From Bacteroidota bacterium (GTDB taxonomy: Bacteria; Bacteroidota; Ignavibacteria; Ignavibacteriales; Ignavibacteriaceae): a stretch of 14,115 nucleotides of DNA. Positions 7,291 through 14,115 of this stretch are shown in pieces. A program made the position numbers and the translations under genes. The stretch is from the NCBI GenBank assembly GCA_030706105.1, contig JAUZPC010000030.1, forward strand, positions 1 to 14,115, given 5' to 3'. The notes under the pieces are model-generated. The model saw only the letters and a list, made by a program, of their open reading frames with translations. It had not been told where the DNA came from and did no database searches. Each line of letters begins with the position of its first letter. Within the stretch, counting starts at the first letter, position 1.

Positions 7291-7498
7291 AGAACCCCTA
7301 TTTAGAGAATTTAAATTCCCTAAATCCACAGGTAATATTATTAAAAACTCAAATGCTGAAATTATTGGCAATATAAAGGTTTCTGTTGAAGAAGAAAACC
7401 ACAATGGAGTTAAAATAATTTTAAAAAAAGATGCAAACGATAATATAAAAGAGATTAAGTTTGTTTGTACCTGTGGAGAAACTAAATCAATCCTATGA
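7274..7498 (+). CDS. Small conserved-looking protein with C-terminal CxCG motif
   Basis: A 74-residue protein not recognised as any named family. It has no signal peptide or membrane segment. The N-terminal third holds FREFKFPKSTG, the middle is charged and beta-prone (about 28-52), and it ends in KFVCTCGETKSIL with the pair C66 and C68. A CxCG pair could bind a metal in a dimer or form a disulfide. The gene overlaps the cheB end by 17 bases and is the last gene before a probable terminator, so it is likely co-translated with cheB. The overlap and lack of any other candidate in the space support it as a real gene. Its function is unknown, and a chemotaxis role is inferred only from position. 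Confidence 0.65.
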   Translation: MEKIFEEPLFREFKFPKSTGNIIKNSNAEIIGNIKVSVEEENHNGVKIILKKDANDNIKEIKFVCTCGETKSIL

Positions 7499-7521
7499 GA
7501 TTATTCTGAATAATAAATTGC

Positions 7522-7550
7522 AAGTGGCTAACTTTAGCCACTTCTTTCAG
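7522..7550 (+). terminator. Probable terminator of the chemotaxis operon
   Basis: AAGTGGCTA (7522-7530) and TAGCCACTT (7535-7543) form a perfect 9 bp stem with an ACTT loop, 23 bases after the last stop codon. The tail CTTTC is pyrimidine-rich but has no long T run. A 9 bp perfect hairpin between two operons is best read as a terminator, perhaps an inefficient one. Confidence 0.55.
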
Positions 7551-7590
7551 CTCTACCCCCCTAAAAACTCATAAAACTGACCCATTTTAA

Positions 7591-7605
7591 TGGCACTTTA
7601 TTTGA
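7591..7605 (+). promoter_or_regulatory. Sigma-54-like promoter for the flgB operon
   Basis: TGGCAC (7591-7596) is followed after five bases by TTGA (7602-7605). The sigma-54 consensus is TGGCAC, five bases, TTGC. The -24 element is perfect and the GG-to-G spacing of 10 bases is exact; the -12 element has GA in place of GC. The start would fall near 7617, leaving a leader of about 20 bases before flgB. A Bacteroidota-type -7 box is a poorer fit here, since TTTATTTG has one mismatch and no -33 partner. Sigma-54 drives early flagellar genes in many bacteria. Confidence 0.5.
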
Positions 7606-7636
7606 CCTACATACTAAAAAAGTGTAGGAAATTAAT

Positions 7637-8029
7637 ATGCCGGTTTCGACTATCAAACTATTAGAAAATCTTATTGATTACTGTGCTGTAAAGAATAAAG
7701 TAATCAGTAAGAATATTGCTAACATTGGCACGGAAGATTACCGTCGTGAAGATGTTAAGTTTAAATCCATTCTGGATGATTCCATGAATAGTAGTCTTAA
7801 GGCAACAAATGAAAAACATTTTGGAACTGATGCCAATAAAGATGTCTTAAATTATCAGGTTGAAATTGATAATAGCACTGATAAAATATCCGGTGCCAAT
7901 AACGTTGATATTGATAAAGAAATGTCTGATTTAGCTGAAAACAGTATGCGGTTCAAATTTGCTTCAAAAAGAATAAATTTTTACTACAAAAATTTACAAA
8001 ATGTTATTAAAGGCGGAGGTAGTGTATGA
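7637..8029 (+). CDS. flgB: Flagellar proximal rod protein FlgB
   Basis: A 130-residue rod subunit, the usual FlgB length, exported through the flagellar type III apparatus without a cleaved signal. The rod-family N-terminal motif reads SKNIANIGTEDYRRED (about 24-39), in place of the common ANxxTPGY. The C-terminal helix has the MSDLAENSMRFKF pattern, with hydrophobic residues spaced for a coiled coil. Part of the middle is rich in Asp and Asn. AGGAA at 7626-7630 is the ribosome site for ATG 7637. It is the first gene of the basal-body operon and overlaps flgC by four bases (ATGA). Confidence 0.92.
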   Translation: MPVSTIKLLENLIDYCAVKNKVISKNIANIGTEDYRREDVKFKSILDDSMNSSLKATNEKHFGTDANKDVLNYQVEIDNSTDKISGANNVDIDKEMSDLAENSMRFKFASKRINFYYKNLQNVIKGGGSV

Positions 8030-8526
8030 AAATTGGCGGTAACTTTTCCGGTTTTGATATCAGCTCTAAAGGTTTAAGCGTTCAAAGAAAAAAAATGAAT
8101 CTTATTGCTGAAAATATTGCTAATGCTGATGCGCTAAGAACTGAAAATGGTGAACCTTACAAAAGAAAGTTTCTAAAAGTTTCACAGACTCAATCTCCTT
8201 TTAAAGATAGTATGGCATTGGTTAATACGAATTTAGAGATGCAGGCAACTAATGGAGATCATCTAAAGGGAGGACAGCCCCCTCAGTTGCTTAATAATGA
8301 TTCTTCAAATGGAATGGCTTTTAATGAAGTAGTTGATCAAAAAGAAGGTGAAACTATCTATATGCCTTCCCACCCAAATGCTGATGAAAAAGGTTATGTA
8401 AAAATGTCTAATGTTAATATTATTAACGAAATGGTGGATATGATTGCTGCTACCAGAAGTTACGAAGCTAATCTTACGGCATTCAATTCATCAAAGCAAA
8501 TTGCTAAAGATTCTCTGGAGATATAA
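8026..8526 (+). CDS. flgC: Flagellar proximal rod protein FlgC
   Basis: A 166-residue rod subunit, somewhat longer than the 134-150 residues common in the family. The N-terminal heptad region includes KMNLIAENIANADALRTENG, and the C-terminal helix includes INEMVDMIAATRSYEANLTAF, close to the FlgC hallmark EMVxMIxAxRSYxANxxA. The extra length is in the middle domain (about 55-110), which is polar and rich in Asn and Gln. The start overlaps the flgB stop as ATGA, with a ribosome site GGAGGT just upstream. It joins FlgB in the rod above the MS ring. Confidence 0.95.
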   Translation: MKIGGNFSGFDISSKGLSVQRKKMNLIAENIANADALRTENGEPYKRKFLKVSQTQSPFKDSMALVNTNLEMQATNGDHLKGGQPPQLLNNDSSNGMAFNEVVDQKEGETIYMPSHPNADEKGYVKMSNVNIINEMVDMIAATRSYEANLTAFNSSKQIAKDSLEI

Positions 8527-8787
8527 ATGAAAATTTCTACTAATGCCGTAGGCAATTATGTTCCGCAAATAAATAAAACAACTGCTCTCTTTCAGCCGGA
8601 GCTTACTGAAACTAAAGAGAAGTCAGCGGTTAACAACGATAATCAAAGTATAACTTCAGATGAAAAAAACTTTTTTCTGCAAATGTATCCGGCTAACTCA
8701 CAGGAAATCTCTAATTATCATTTCTATGAAAAAAGTGGAAAAATGTCTGGAGTGAAATTAGGTTCTATTTTTGACAGGAGAGGTTAA
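8527..8787 (+). CDS. Unassigned 86-residue protein between flgC and fliE
   Basis: A small protein I do not recognise. It starts directly after the flgC stop and ends one base before the fliE start, so it is certainly in the translated operon. The first 45 residues are polar and likely flexible. The C-terminal half looks more conserved in character: SDEKNFFLQMYP (about 44-55), then aromatic NYHFYEKSG and a basic end GVKLGSIFDRRG. There is no signal peptide, membrane segment or Cys. Its size and the N-terminal MKIS are loosely like the anti-sigma factor FlgM, but the C-terminal FlgM helices are not seen. It could be a rod or MS-ring accessory protein or an export chaperone; position is the only evidence. 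Confidence 0.75.
   Translation: MKISTNAVGNYVPQINKTTALFQPELTETKEKSAVNNDNQSITSDEKNFFLQMYPANSQEISNYHFYEKSGKMSGVKLGSIFDRRG
8776..8783 (+). promoter_or_regulatory. Ribosome binding site that fixes the fliE start
   Basis: AGGAGAGG lies five bases before ATG 8789 and is the strongest Shine-Dalgarno match in the operon. It favours that ATG over an in-frame TTG at 8771, which lies upstream of this site inside the previous gene. Confidence 0.7.
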
Positions 8788-8788
8788 A

Positions 8789-9085
8789 ATGCAAATTAAT
8801 TCTATTCAGGGTTTAATACCTGATTTAACAAAAACATCTGAAATAAAACAAACCTCCATTCCCTCAATGGGTTTTGGAAACGTTCTGACAGATCTTATTG
8901 GTTCTGTAAATGACGATCAGTTGAATGCTGCAAAAGTTACAAATGATTTCGTCACCGGAGGAAATGTTGAAATTCATGAAGTAATGATTGCAGGAGAAAA
9001 GGCTAAAACAAGTTTGGATCTGCTTATGGAAATTAGAAATAAAGCAGTAGATATGTATAAAGAATTAAATAGAATACAGATTTAG
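8789..9085 (+). CDS. fliE: Flagellar hook-basal body protein FliE
   Basis: A 98-residue protein of normal FliE length. FliE links the MS ring and export gate to the FlgB rod and is needed early in export. The C-terminal two thirds match the family: NVEIHEVMIAGEKAKTSLDL (about 54-73) and then IRNKAVDMYKELNRIQI at the end. The N-terminal 35 residues are polar and variable as usual. The start is set at ATG 8789 by the strong ribosome site. An in-frame TTG at 8771 would add six residues and is unlikely. fliF follows after two bases. Confidence 0.93.
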   Translation: MQINSIQGLIPDLTKTSEIKQTSIPSMGFGNVLTDLIGSVNDDQLNAAKVTNDFVTGGNVEIHEVMIAGEKAKTSLDLLMEIRNKAVDMYKELNRIQI

Positions 9086-9087
9086 CT

Positions 9088-10686
9088 ATGAATAAAAATC
9101 CATTTGAAGCATTATTAAGTATCTTTAATAAACTAACTGTTCAACAGAAATTTATTATTGGCGGTGTTACAGGGTTAACAATAATTTTATTGGGAACTTT
9201 AATTGTTTTCCTTAATGAACCTAATTATACACCTCTTTATTCAAATCTTTCTCAGGAAGATGCTTCAAAAGTTCTTGAACAATTGAATTCTTCCAAAATA
9301 GCTTATAAGATTGACGATAATGGTAAAACTATAAAAGTTCCAAAAGACAAAGTTTATGAAACACGATTAGAATTAGCGGGAAAGGGAATTCCAAGCCAGG
9401 GAGCTATTGGGTATGAATTGTTTGACAAGAATACGATGGGTATGTCCGATTTCATGCAAAAGCTTAATTATAAAAGAGCGCTGGAAGGTGAACTTGCTAA
9501 AACTATAAGCCAGGAAGAGGGCGTTGAAGGAGTTAGAGTACATATCGTAATCCCGCAAAAATCTGTTTTCAAAGATGAAGAAAAACTTCCTACCGCATCT
9601 GTGGTATTAAAATTAAAAAATAACTATAACCTTACAAAAACGAATATTGCTGCTATTATTAATTTAGTATCAAGCAGTGTGGAAGGATTGCAGACCGGTA
9701 AAATTACTTTAATAGACAATAAAGGCAGACTTCTTTCCAAAGAAAATAATGATGAACCTTTAACTGCATCCAGTTCAAAACAATACGAGGTTAAACAGTC
9801 TGTTGAAAACTATCTTGTACAAAAAGCACAATCAATTCTGGATAATATAGTCGGTTACGGAAATGCAATGGTTCAGGTTAATGCAGATATTAACTTTGAC
9901 CAGGTTGAAAAAACCATGGAGACCTATGATCCGAATTCTCAGGTTGCAGTTAGTGAACAGCAAATTAAAACTGACAATGCCGGTAAAAATGTAACAGACT
10001 CAACTACACAGGTTAGCCAAAACTCAACAACAAATTATGAAATAAGTAAGACTATCGAAAAGGTAATTCAGGGTTCGGGTAACATCAAAAAGTTAGTTGT
10101 AGCTGCCGTAATAAATGACGAAATTAAAGAAATTAAAAATGGCGATAAGGTTACTGTTACTAATCAGCCACGCACACCGGACCAGATGCAAAAGCTGGAA
10201 GAAATTGTAAGAAATGCAGTTGGAATTGATAACAACAGAACTGATCAATTCTCAATAGTTAATATACCTTTTGAGACTAAAACTTTGGATGAAGTAAAGC
10301 CTCAGGAAACTTCGTTTATGGATAATATGGACAAATGGACAAATATAATTTTAATAGTTGCAGGTTTGCTTGCAGCAATTATTATCCTTAAAAATCTGCT
10401 GAATAAGCTGAAGAATGAAAAAATAATTATTGGAACATTTAAAGGTTCTAATTTGGCATTTGACGGAGCCGGACAAATGGACAGCAAGTTATTGGGCGAA
10501 TCACAGCAGAATCAAATTCCGGCAGCAAAGAAAAAGATGCTGCCCGTTGGAAATATTGAAGATGAAATTTCTGACGAAGCTATAATGAGAAAAAATCAAC
10601 AGGAAAAAATAACGACTTATGTGTCAAAAAATCCGGTTGATGCTGCAAAATTAATAAACTCATGGTTGCACGAAGATGAATATTAG
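9088..10686 (+). CDS. fliF: Flagellar MS-ring protein FliF
   Basis: A 532-residue inner-membrane protein that forms the ring on which the rod, switch and export gate assemble. A membrane helix (about 22-42) follows a short cytoplasmic N-terminus. The YscJ/FliF ring-building domains run from about 45 to 215, with NEPNYTPLYSNLSQEDA and AGKGIPSQGAIGYELFDK typical of the family. A periplasmic FliF C-domain follows, with a Ser/Thr/Asn-rich stretch near 300-320. The second membrane helix is about 419-437. The cytoplasmic tail ends in a FliG-binding segment with NPVDAAKLINSWLHED. The last 11 bases overlap fliG. The length is a little below that of E. coli FliF. Confidence 0.97.
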   Translation: MNKNPFEALLSIFNKLTVQQKFIIGGVTGLTIILLGTLIVFLNEPNYTPLYSNLSQEDASKVLEQLNSSKIAYKIDDNGKTIKVPKDKVYETRLELAGKGIPSQGAIGYELFDKNTMGMSDFMQKLNYKRALEGELAKTISQEEGVEGVRVHIVIPQKSVFKDEEKLPTASVVLKLKNNYNLTKTNIAAIINLVSSSVEGLQTGKITLIDNKGRLLSKENNDEPLTASSSKQYEVKQSVENYLVQKAQSILDNIVGYGNAMVQVNADINFDQVEKTMETYDPNSQVAVSEQQIKTDNAGKNVTDSTTQVSQNSTTNYEISKTIEKVIQGSGNIKKLVVAAVINDEIKEIKNGDKVTVTNQPRTPDQMQKLEEIVRNAVGIDNNRTDQFSIVNIPFETKTLDEVKPQETSFMDNMDKWTNIILIVAGLLAAIIILKNLLNKLKNEKIIIGTFKGSNLAFDGAGQMDSKLLGESQQNQIPAAKKKMLPVGNIEDEISDEAIMRKNQQEKITTYVSKNPVDAAKLINSWLHEDEY

Positions 10687-11716
10687 TCAAAAGAATAGCG
10701 GTAAAGATAAGAAAGGTGGTCTCTCTGGTGTACAGAAATCAGCTTTATTGATGATTGCACTTGATATTGAGACTGCTTCAGAAGTATTTAAATATCTGGA
10801 TCCCGCAGAGATTGAAATGATATCCGCTGAAATAAGCAAAGTTAGAAATATTCCTACAAATGTTGTTGATACTGTAATGGAAGATTTCTATCAAATGGTC
10901 ACTGCCCGTGAGTACATGATGGAAGGCGGTCTGGAGTATGCTCAGGCTGTATTAGAGAAATCATTTGGTATGCAGAAGGCCATGGACATTATTGAGAAAG
11001 TTAAAAATTTAACTACTCTTAAAGGGTTCGATGTATTAAAGAAAGCTGACTCAACACAATTAGTAGGATTTTTGAACAAAGAGCACCCCCAGACTATTGC
11101 ATTAATATTATCCCATTTAAATCCTAATCAGACTGCTGCTGCATTAAAAGAACTGCCGGAAGGCATTAGAAATGATGTTGTTTACAGGATAGCTACTCTT
11201 GGTAAAATATCGCCGCAAACATTAAAACAAATTGAAAAAGTTGTGGATGAAATGGCAGGGTTCTCCATGCAGCAAGCTCTAAGTACTATTGGCGGTACTA
11301 AAAGTCTGGCAACCATATTGAATAGAACCAATGTTTCTTTAACAAAAGAAATATTAGAAAATTTAGAACAAAAAGACCCTGATGTCTCCCTTGAAGTTAA
11401 AAGATTAATGTTCTTGTTTGATGATATTATCAATATACAGGACAAGGATATTCAAAAAATATTACGCGTTGTCGATAGAAAAGATTTGGCTCTTGCACTT
11501 AAAATATCTGATGAAAAACTTAAGAATAAGATATTCCTTAATATGTCTGAACGTGCAGCCGATCTATTAAAAGAAGAATTACAATATATGGGTATGGTTA
11601 AACTTAAAGAAGTAGAAACGGCACAGAGCAAAATAATTGATACTGTAAAAATGCTCGAAGAAGAAGGTGAAATATCTCTTAACATTAGAGGTAATGCAGA
11701 AGAAGTATATGTCTAA
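10676..11716 (+). CDS. fliG: Flagellar motor switch protein FliG
   Basis: A 346-residue rotor protein that carries torque and binds FliF, FliM and the stator. The N-terminal domain, with GVQKSALLMIAL near residue 20, binds the FliF tail. The middle domain has EHPQTIALILSHL (136-148), the hallmark FliM-binding surface. The C-terminal domain has MFLFDDIINIQDKDIQKILR and VDRKDLALALK, holding the charged residues that meet the MotA stator. The length is close to usual. The start ATG overlaps fliF by 11 bases and its end overlaps fliH by 8, indicating coupled translation of the motor base. Confidence 0.98.
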   Translation: MNISQKNSGKDKKGGLSGVQKSALLMIALDIETASEVFKYLDPAEIEMISAEISKVRNIPTNVVDTVMEDFYQMVTAREYMMEGGLEYAQAVLEKSFGMQKAMDIIEKVKNLTTLKGFDVLKKADSTQLVGFLNKEHPQTIALILSHLNPNQTAAALKELPEGIRNDVVYRIATLGKISPQTLKQIEKVVDEMAGFSMQQALSTIGGTKSLATILNRTNVSLTKEILENLEQKDPDVSLEVKRLMFLFDDIINIQDKDIQKILRVVDRKDLALALKISDEKLKNKIFLNMSERAADLLKEELQYMGMVKLKEVETAQSKIIDTVKMLEEEGEISLNIRGNAEEVYV

Positions 11717-12329
11717 TGTTATTAAGATAAAATCCACTCCGGGGAAGTTAAATCTAAAAGTTAAAAATGATTTTATTACCGGCCCTGAAGAGGAAAGTGA
11801 AGTTGATGTTTACCAGAAACAACTTCAGGCAAGCTTTGATGAAGGCATAAATGAAGGTTACAACGCAGCACATTTGGAGCTGGAAAATGAATATAATGAA
11901 AAACTTCTTAGTAAGTATAATTATTTTGATAGCTTAATGCAGAATATCAATCAGGAACTACATGCTTTTTAACAAAGTTTTGAACATATAGTATTTGAAA
12001 CCGCAATTGCTATAGCGGAAAAAATTATTCAAAAAGAAGTAAATAAAGAATCAATTATTAACGAGGTTCTTTCAACTTCATTAAAAAAGGTTATTGGGGC
12101 TAATAGCATTATAGTTAAAATAAATCCTGAAGATATTGAATGGATTCATAAATTCGGCAATAACTTTGTTAAAGAAGAGCTATTAAACGGTGTTAAGTTT
12201 GTTGAAGATGATAAGATAGAAAAAGGCGGATGCACTGTAGAGTCTGAAATTGGAAATGTTGATTCAAGAATATCATCCCAGTTGAATGAGATAAGAAGGT
12301 ATTTACACGCATCTATAGATAAAGAATAA
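11709..12329 (+). pseudogene. fliH: Flagellar export regulator FliH, split by an in-frame TAA
   Basis: FliH binds the FliI ATPase and anchors it to the C-ring and export gate. The frame from ATG 11709 gives 87 residues and stops at TAA 11970-11972. The same frame then continues without a further stop to TAA 12327-12329, giving about 118 more residues. The second part has FETAIAIAEKIIQKEV, VKINPEDIEWI and EKGGCTVESEIGNVDSRI, which are C-terminal FliH features. No ATG, GTG or TTG occurs in frame near the start of the second part. Both parts together (206 codons with the TAA) have normal FliH length. Upstream, an N-terminal helical part with EGINEGYNAAHLE also fits. The single TAA is either a nonsense mutation, a sequence error or a readthrough site. 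An upstream ATG at 11667 is rejected because it would overlap fliG by 50 bases. Confidence 0.8.
11970..11972 (+). other. In-frame stop codon inside fliH (UAA followed by CAA)
   Basis: The local reading is GCT TTT TAA CAA AGT TTT GAA. A C directly after the stop is a context known to weaken termination in bacteria, and CAA is the codon found after the leaky stop of tobacco mosaic virus. One base change from GAA, CAA, AAA or a similar codon explains TAA. No hairpin or SECIS-like structure was noticed in the next 60 bases. Confidence 0.85.
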
Positions 12330-12331
12330 AT

Positions 12332-13663
12332 ATGCAAACTGCCGAAAATTACATAAAGAAGTATAAACAAGTTATTGAGCAAGTTGACTTGATAAAAGTT
12401 AATGGAAGGGTCTCTGACGTTATCGGCTTAATAATTGTTTCTATTGGACCGAATGTATCCTACGGCGAAATTTGTAAAATAGTTGATCGGGAAGGTACTG
12501 AAATTTGTCACTCGGAAGTAGTTGGCTTCAAAAACGGAAAAGTACTTTCAATTGCATTAGGCGAAGTCACTAATATATCGCCTTCTTGCCAAATAATTGC
12601 AACAGGAAAGAGCCTTACTATAAATGTTGGTAATGAACTGCTGGGAAGAGTTTTAGATGGACTTGGCAACCCTATTGATGATAAAGGTCCCATACTAACT
12701 TCTGAAACAGCTACAATATATAGTGAACCTCCTAACCCTCTTACCAGGAAAAGAATTTCTTTACCGCTTCAAACAGGTATAAGAACAATTGACGGTTTAT
12801 TAACCGTAGGCAAAGGCCAGAGAATGGGAATCTTTGCCGGAAGCGGCGTCGGTAAAAGTGTTACTCTTGGAATGATAGCCCGAAACACAAATGCAGATGT
12901 TAATATTATTATTCTTATAGGAGAGCGCGGTAGGGAAGTAAGAGAATTCCTGGAAAAAGACCTCGGTGAAGAAGGCTTAAAGAAATCGGTGCTAATTGTT
13001 GCAACCAGTGATAAATCAGCTTTGATTCGTATGAAAGGTGCTTACATAGGTACAACTATTGCCGAATATTTTAGAGATCAAGGCAAGGATGTTTTATTAA
13101 TGATGGACTCAGTTACACGTTTTGCAATGGCACAGCGTGAAATTGGTTTATCCATTGGTGAACCTCCAACTACAAAAGGATATACTCCTTCTGTTTTTGC
13201 TTTATTACCAAAATTATTGGAAAGAGCCGGAGCATCTGAAAAGGGATCAATTACCGGTTTATATGCCGTTCTGGTTGATGGCGATGATATGAATGAACCA
13301 ATAGCAGATGCTGTAAGATCAATACTGGATGGGCATATTGTGTTATCAAGAAAACTTGCTCACAAGGGACAATATCCCGCAATAGATCCATTGCAGAGTG
13401 TAAGCCGTGTTATGCCTGATATTGTATCTGCTGACCATAGGAAACGTGCCATTTCCTTTAATGAAATTTTAGCTACTTACAAAGAAGCTGAAGATTTAAT
13501 TAATATTGGTGCTTATGTTAGAGGTAGTAATCCTCAAATTGACCATGCTCTTTCTAAAATTAGCAGTTTAAGGACTTTTCTTAAACAGGATATGAAAGAA
13601 AAAGCACTATATAAAGAGACACTAAGTTTGTTAACCAATATTATCAGTGAGCCTCTCGGTTAA
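12332..13663 (+). CDS. fliI: Flagellum-specific ATPase FliI
   Basis: A 443-residue ATPase related to the F1 beta subunit, with FliH and FliJ part of the flagellar export apparatus. The N-terminal beta-barrel (about 1-95) has GRVSDVIGLII. Walker A is GSGVGKS (170-176), then LIGERGREVREF with the catalytic Glu, and Walker B is VLLMMDSVTRFAMAQRE with D259. ADAVRSILDGHIVLSRKLA and GQYPAIDPLQSVSRVM follow in order. All catalytic features are intact. ATG 12332 follows the fliH stop by two bases, so its translation may be weakened if ribosomes leave at the TAA in fliH. Confidence 0.97.
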   Translation: MQTAENYIKKYKQVIEQVDLIKVNGRVSDVIGLIIVSIGPNVSYGEICKIVDREGTEICHSEVVGFKNGKVLSIALGEVTNISPSCQIIATGKSLTINVGNELLGRVLDGLGNPIDDKGPILTSETATIYSEPPNPLTRKRISLPLQTGIRTIDGLLTVGKGQRMGIFAGSGVGKSVTLGMIARNTNADVNIIILIGERGREVREFLEKDLGEEGLKKSVLIVATSDKSALIRMKGAYIGTTIAEYFRDQGKDVLLMMDSVTRFAMAQREIGLSIGEPPTTKGYTPSVFALLPKLLERAGASEKGSITGLYAVLVDGDDMNEPIADAVRSILDGHIVLSRKLAHKGQYPAIDPLQSVSRVMPDIVSADHRKRAISFNEILATYKEAEDLINIGAYVRGSNPQIDHALSKISSLRTFLKQDMKEKALYKETLSLLTNIISEPLG

Positions 13664-13665
13664 TT

Positions 13666-14103
13666 ATGGCAAAATTCACATATAAATATGAGTCTATTAC
13701 AAGAATTAAAGAGACATTACAAAAAAAAGTTCAAAAAGAAGTTTCATCAATTGATTTAGAAATTGAAAAGCTTTATGAAGAAATTGATAACATCATTGAA
13801 GAAATAAATAAGAGTATAATTGATCCGACAAAAAAAAGAATAAGTGCGCGCGACCTTCAATTTGCAAAAAATTATATCAAAGAATTGAATGATAATATTA
13901 ATCGTATTGAAGGAGAGATAGAAAAGCTTAAGATCAAAAGACAGGAAAAGATCCAGGAGCTTATAAAAAAGAGTAAAGAAGCAAAGATCTTTAATACGTT
14001 AAAAGACATTCATCATGAAAATTTTAACATAGAAGAAAAAAGAAAAGAAATGATTGATTTAGATGAAATAGCTACTCAGAAATTTACCAGGGCAAAAAAA
14101 TGA
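13666..14103 (+). CDS. fliJ: Flagellar export chaperone FliJ
   Basis: A 145-residue, highly charged, almost wholly helical protein, the length and form of FliJ. FliJ is an antiparallel coiled coil that inserts in the FliI hexamer and escorts export chaperones. The N-terminus KFTYKYESITRIKETL fits the FliJ pattern of Phe/Tyr-rich start followed by a long Glu/Lys heptad repeat (about 10-130). The C-terminus has EKRKEMIDLDEIATQKF, like the family E-x-K-x-x-D-E-x-A ending. FliJ varies greatly in sequence, so its position after fliI weighs most. Two bases separate it from fliI. The stop overlaps the next start as ATGA. Confidence 0.88.
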   Translation: MAKFTYKYESITRIKETLQKKVQKEVSSIDLEIEKLYEEIDNIIEEINKSIIDPTKKRISARDLQFAKNYIKELNDNINRIEGEIEKLKIKRQEKIQELIKKSKEAKIFNTLKDIHHENFNIEEKRKEMIDLDEIATQKFTRAKK

Positions 14104-14115
14104 AAGGTGCAGGAT
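14100..14115 (+). CDS. Start of a further gene, cut by the window edge
   Basis: ATG at 14100 overlaps the fliJ stop as ATGA, the same junction seen at flgB-flgC. Only five codons are visible (MKGAG), so no family can be named. In flagellar operons the gene after fliJ is often fliK, flgD or a MotE-like protein. No strong ribosome site precedes it. Confidence 0.45.

Noticed and set aside
8527..8787. Anti-sigma factor FlgM for the 86-residue gene
   Set aside because: Only length and the first few residues resemble FlgM. The C-terminal sigma-binding helices are not apparent.
8771..8788. TTG at 8771 as the start of fliE
   Set aside because: It lies upstream of the strong AGGAGAGG site, overlaps the previous gene, and adds residues unlike FliE. 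ATG 8789 is ideally spaced from that site.
11667..11708. An upstream in-frame ATG for fliH at 11667
   Set aside because: It would overlap fliG by 50 bases and add 14 residues with no family likeness. ATG 11709 overlaps by 8 bases, like the other junctions here.
11960..11985. A frameshift in fliH at the T5 run before the TAA
   Set aside because: The FliH reading frame is the same on both sides of the stop, so one slip would not restore it; a substitution or readthrough fits better.
11973..12329. The second half of fliH as an independent gene
   Set aside because: No ATG, GTG or TTG occurs in frame near its beginning; only rare ATA or ATT codons are available.

Overview
The window is AT-rich and carries two head-to-tail gene blocks for swimming motility on the + strand, preceded by two tRNA genes on the - strand. 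A Bacteroidota-type promoter (TTTG, 20 bases, TATATTTG) lies upstream of tRNA-Gly, and start sites often lack a strong Shine-Dalgarno sequence. With a full flagellar and chemotaxis set, this fits a flagellated member of the Bacteroidota/Chlorobi/Ignavibacteria group. The lineage is an inference from style and promoter type; no marker gene proves it.

Layout. Positions 1-263 hold tRNA-Cys(GCA) and tRNA-Gly(GCC) with a terminator between them. The 308-base gap 264-571 holds the tRNA-Gly promoter, a 17-base inverted repeat, three related half-sites, and a near-consensus flagellar sigma-28 promoter at 508-534 that faces the chemotaxis block. From 572 to 7498 there are eight closely packed genes: a HEAT-repeat protein, cheR, a CheY-like receiver, cheY, cheZ, cheA, cheB (TTG start) and a 74-residue protein with a CxCG motif. 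A hairpin at 7522-7543 probably ends this unit. A sigma-54-like promoter at 7591-7605 then precedes the basal-body and export operon: flgB, flgC, an unassigned 86-residue gene, fliE, fliF, fliG, fliH, fliI, fliJ, and the first codons of another gene at the right edge.

How they work together. FliF (MS ring), FliG (rotor switch), FliE and FlgB/FlgC (proximal rod) build the motor base. FliH, FliI and FliJ form the ATPase complex of the flagellar export apparatus. CheA phosphorylates CheY and CheB, CheR and CheB set receptor methylation, and CheZ removes phosphate from CheY. No cheW, cheD or receptor gene is present, so these must lie elsewhere. The two candidate promoters suggest a hierarchy: sigma-54 for early motor genes and sigma-28 for late chemotaxis genes.

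The oddest feature is fliH. A single in-frame TAA at 11970-11972 splits it while the reading frame continues unchanged on the far side, with no usable start codon for the second half. This is a recent nonsense mutation, a sequence error, or stop-codon readthrough. The HEAT-repeat protein, the 86-residue gene and the 74-residue CxCG gene are the least explained members of otherwise standard operons.
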